From NCBI GenBank assembly GCA_023512345.1, contig JAILZT010000003.1, positions 62,001-126,000 on the forward strand: DNA of 64,000 nt, read 5' to 3'. Positions within the stretch are counted from its first letter, which is position 1. Every line of letters begins with the position of its first letter. This DNA is from Paenibacillus sp. (GTDB taxonomy: Bacteria; Bacillota; Bacilli; Paenibacillales; Paenibacillaceae). Below are positions 62,059-64,000 of the stretch, one piece after another. Below the pieces are notes generated by a model. It made no database searches. It was not told the DNA's origin and saw nothing but the letters and a program-made list of their open reading frames with translations. The position numbers and the translations under genes are program-made.

Positions 62059-62820
62059 CTACCTTCCGCCACCCCGGAATTTCTGCGAATAGGCCTTCAC
62101 ATCTTGGGCGTTCTTCACCCGGTTGCGGCTCCACTCCAGTAAAATTCGATCAATATAACGGAAATGAAGTTTACCTGCAAATACAGATTCCTTAAGCGCC
62201 AGTAAAATAAGTTCCTCAGGATAACGATCTTGATCCAGCCACCCGGAAATCGTCTCGCACTCCATGGGAGATAATGGACGTCCGAATTCTTTTTCGAAGA
62301 TAAGGAACAAGCTGCGGCTTTCATCTTCCGGATTCGATAAACCTTTTCCAGACCCACCATCAGGTGGAAAACCACCAAATCGATTGTCAGTCACTCTAGA
62401 GATCGAGGACTTCGATTCATTCCCCTGAGTTCCTTCTTGTTCAGAAGCTTTAGCTTGATTCGCTAGAAAAGCGCCTAGCTTTCCATACAAACCGGAAAAG
62501 TTATAGCGCTCATAATGCATGTCACGAAGCTCATCATTATCACCATCGATACTGATAAAGCCATCCTTCATAAGCTTCTGCAGTTCCCCCGCAATAACGG
62601 GTATGCTCCGCCCTGTTACAGCTTGAAGCTCCTCAAGAGAAGGAAATTCAATCCCCTCAACCTGGCGAAAGGAGAGCAAGTGGATAAGCAGCAGTGTTTC
62701 ACTACCGCTTAAATTCAGCTTGCGGTAATTTCTAAGCAGAGCATAAGGAATAATGGCCATTCCATTATCCAGGCCAAAGGAGACGCCTTCGCCCCAAGTG
62801 TTCCATCCTTTGCTGTCCAT
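62059..62820 (-). CDS. dnaD: DnaD primosome protein
   Basis: Replication restart and initiation protein. 253 residues: N-terminal winged-helix DDBH1 (IPYALLRNYRKLNLSGSETLLLIHLLSF), then a charged linker, then the DDBH2 domain (FEKEFGRPLSPMECETISGWLDQDRYPEELILLALKESVFAGKLHFRYIDRILLEW). GGGAGAGAGG precedes the ATG. It starts 18 bp after the asnS stop, as in Bacillus, but nth is not downstream. Confidence 0.93.
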   Translation of the reverse strand: MDSKGWNTWGEGVSFGLDNGMAIIPYALLRNYRKLNLSGSETLLLIHLLSFRQVEGIEFPSLEELQAVTGRSIPVIAGELQKLMKDGFISIDGDNDELRDMHYERYNFSGLYGKLGAFLANQAKASEQEGTQGNESKSSISRVTDNRFGGFPPDGGSGKGLSNPEDESRSLFLIFEKEFGRPLSPMECETISGWLDQDRYPEELILLALKESVFAGKLHFRYIDRILLEWSRNRVKNAQDVKAYSQKFRGGGR

Positions 62821-62838
62821 ATGCGTCCCCTCTCTCCC

Positions 62839-64000
62839 TTAAGGGTAAAGACGGTACAGTGTACGAGGGAAAGGAATAGTCTCGCGAACGTGGTCAAGAC
62901 CGCAAATCCAGGCTACAGTGCGCTCTAATCCCAAACCGAAGCCAGAGTGAGGCACAGAACCATAGGTACGCAAATCCATATACCATTTGTACGTATCCAT
63001 TGAAAGATTATGTTCTTTGAATCGTTCTTCCAAAAGTGCAGGATCATCGATCCGCTGTGATCCGCCAATAATCTCTCCATACCCTTCTGGAGCGATCATA
63101 TCAGCACACAATACCACTTCCGGACGATCCGGGTGCGGCTTCATATAGAAGGCCTTGAAAGACGCTGGGTAATGCGTAATAAATACCGGCTTGTCATTTT
63201 CTTCAGCAATTGCCGTTTCATGTGGTGCACCGAAATCATCGCCCCAAGCAATCTCAAAGCCCTTATCATTCAAGAATTTAATAGCATCGTCATAACTAAT
63301 ACGCGGGAAAGGTGCCTTGATATTCTCCAGCTTGGAAATATCACGACCTACTGCTTCAAGCTCAGGTCGACAGTTAGTAACCACGGATTGAACAATATGG
63401 CTAATGAAATTCTCCTGAACACGCAGGCTTTCCTCATGATCCGTGAATGCCATTTCCGGTTCAATCATCCAGAATTCGATCAAGTGACGACGAGTTTTGG
63501 ACTTCTCGGCACGGAAGGTAGGACCAAATGAATAGACGCGGCCTAAAGCCATTGCAGCAGCTTCCATGTAAAGCTGGCCGCTTTGCGTCAAATAGGCATC
63601 CTCTTCAAAATACTTCGTATGGAACAAGTTGGTTGTTCCCTCAGCGGAAGTTGGTGTCAAGATCGGTGGATCCACAAGCGTAAATCCGTTCGTATCGAAG
63701 TACTGTTGAATGGCCCGAATAATTTCCGCACGAATCACTAGTACGGCCCGTTGCTTCGCTGAACGAAGCCAAAGATGACGATGATCCATCAAAAAATCCA
63801 CACCATGCTCCTTCGGTGTGATCGGGTAATTCTCGGTCAGATGCAGCACTTCTATTCCTGTTACAGTCATCTCATAACCCGATTGACTGCGAGGCTCCTC
63901 ACGGATAATACCGGTCACATACAATGAGCTTTCTTGAGTCAGACTCTTGGCATCATCCCATACTTGTTCAGACACTTCAGATTTCACGACAACTCCCTGA
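62839..64000 (-). CDS. asnS: Asparaginyl-tRNA synthetase (N-terminus cut by window edge)
   Basis: Class II aminoacyl-tRNA synthetase charging tRNA-Asn. About 386 residues are visible; the frame is open to the right edge ([12 protein letters not shown]), so about 45 residues of the anticodon-binding OB-fold are missing. Motif 2 is [27 protein letters not shown] and motif 3 is [16 protein letters not shown]. The C-terminus [15 protein letters not shown] is the usual ending. It precedes dnaD. Confidence 0.95.
   Translation of the reverse strand, partial: QGVVVKSEVSEQVWDDAKSLTQESSLYVTGIIREEPRSQSGYEMTVTGIEVLHLTENYPITPKEHGVDFLMDHRHLWLRSAKQRAVLVIRAEIIRAIQQYFDTNGFTLVDPPILTPTSAEGTTNLFHTKYFEEDAYLTQSGQLYMEAAAMALGRVYSFGPTFRAEKSKTRRHLIEFWMIEPEMAFTDHEESLRVQENFISHIVQSVVTNCRPELEAVGRDISKLENIKAPFPRISYDDAIKFLNDKGFEIAWGDDFGAPHETAIAEENDKPVFITHYPASFKAFYMKPHPDRPEVVLCADMIAPEGYGEIIGGSQRIDDPALLEERFKEHNLSMDTYKWYMDLRTYGSVPHSGFGLGLERTVAWICGLDHVRETIPFPRTLYRLYP

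Overview
The window looks like a chromosomal segment of a low-to-mid GC, spore-forming Firmicute, most likely Paenibacillus. This is inferred from gene content: SLH surface protein, stalk-domain amidases, GerMN lipoprotein, WG-repeat protein, YesM/YesN-type two-component pair, two-headed dynamin, DnaD. Most genes are on the minus strand; clear plus-strand genes are lysR, proBAC and a 32-codon ORF.

Layout. 1-10.6 kb: parC (cut by the left edge), parE, an ABC exporter, an SGNH hydrolase, a CAP protein and a WG-repeat protein. 10.6-26.7 kb: an accessory stretch of small genes (DinB, PAF-acetylhydrolase-like, GNAT, methyltransferase, HTH/GHKL fusion, second ABC exporter, yidC paralogue, HAD, cyclase) separated by dense short palindromic repeats and at least three broken genes. 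26.7-35.3 kb: mglBAC sugar transporter with an upstream YesN/YesM pair and an extra sugar-binding lipoprotein. 35.4-42.4 kb: GNAT, purT, dynA, a small unknown gene and nth. 42.5-49.3 kb: SLH protein, GerMN lipoprotein and two tandem amidases. 49.4-56.6 kb: leuCD, divergent lysR, then proB-proA-proC behind a proline T-box. 56.7-64 kb: an HD+CHAP protein, a CapA-like protein, an ECF sigma/anti-sigma operon with membrane proteins, dnaD and asnS (cut by the right edge).

The most interesting signal is at 24.0-24.3 kb. A short ORF with one membrane segment and a C-terminal basic then acidic tail (WIVR...REAPDEDDNG) sits immediately upstream of a yidC paralogue. Its last codons can pair with the yidC Shine-Dalgarno. 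This is the architecture of MifM, the Bacillus subtilis nascent-chain sensor that induces YidC2, though the sequence is strongly diverged. Other points of note are a winged-helix protein fused to an apparently ATPase-dead GyrB/ParE-like domain with an operator over its own promoter, an ECF sigma gene with no canonical in-frame start (probable AUU), an HD+CHAP fusion, and three families of dispersed palindromic repeats.
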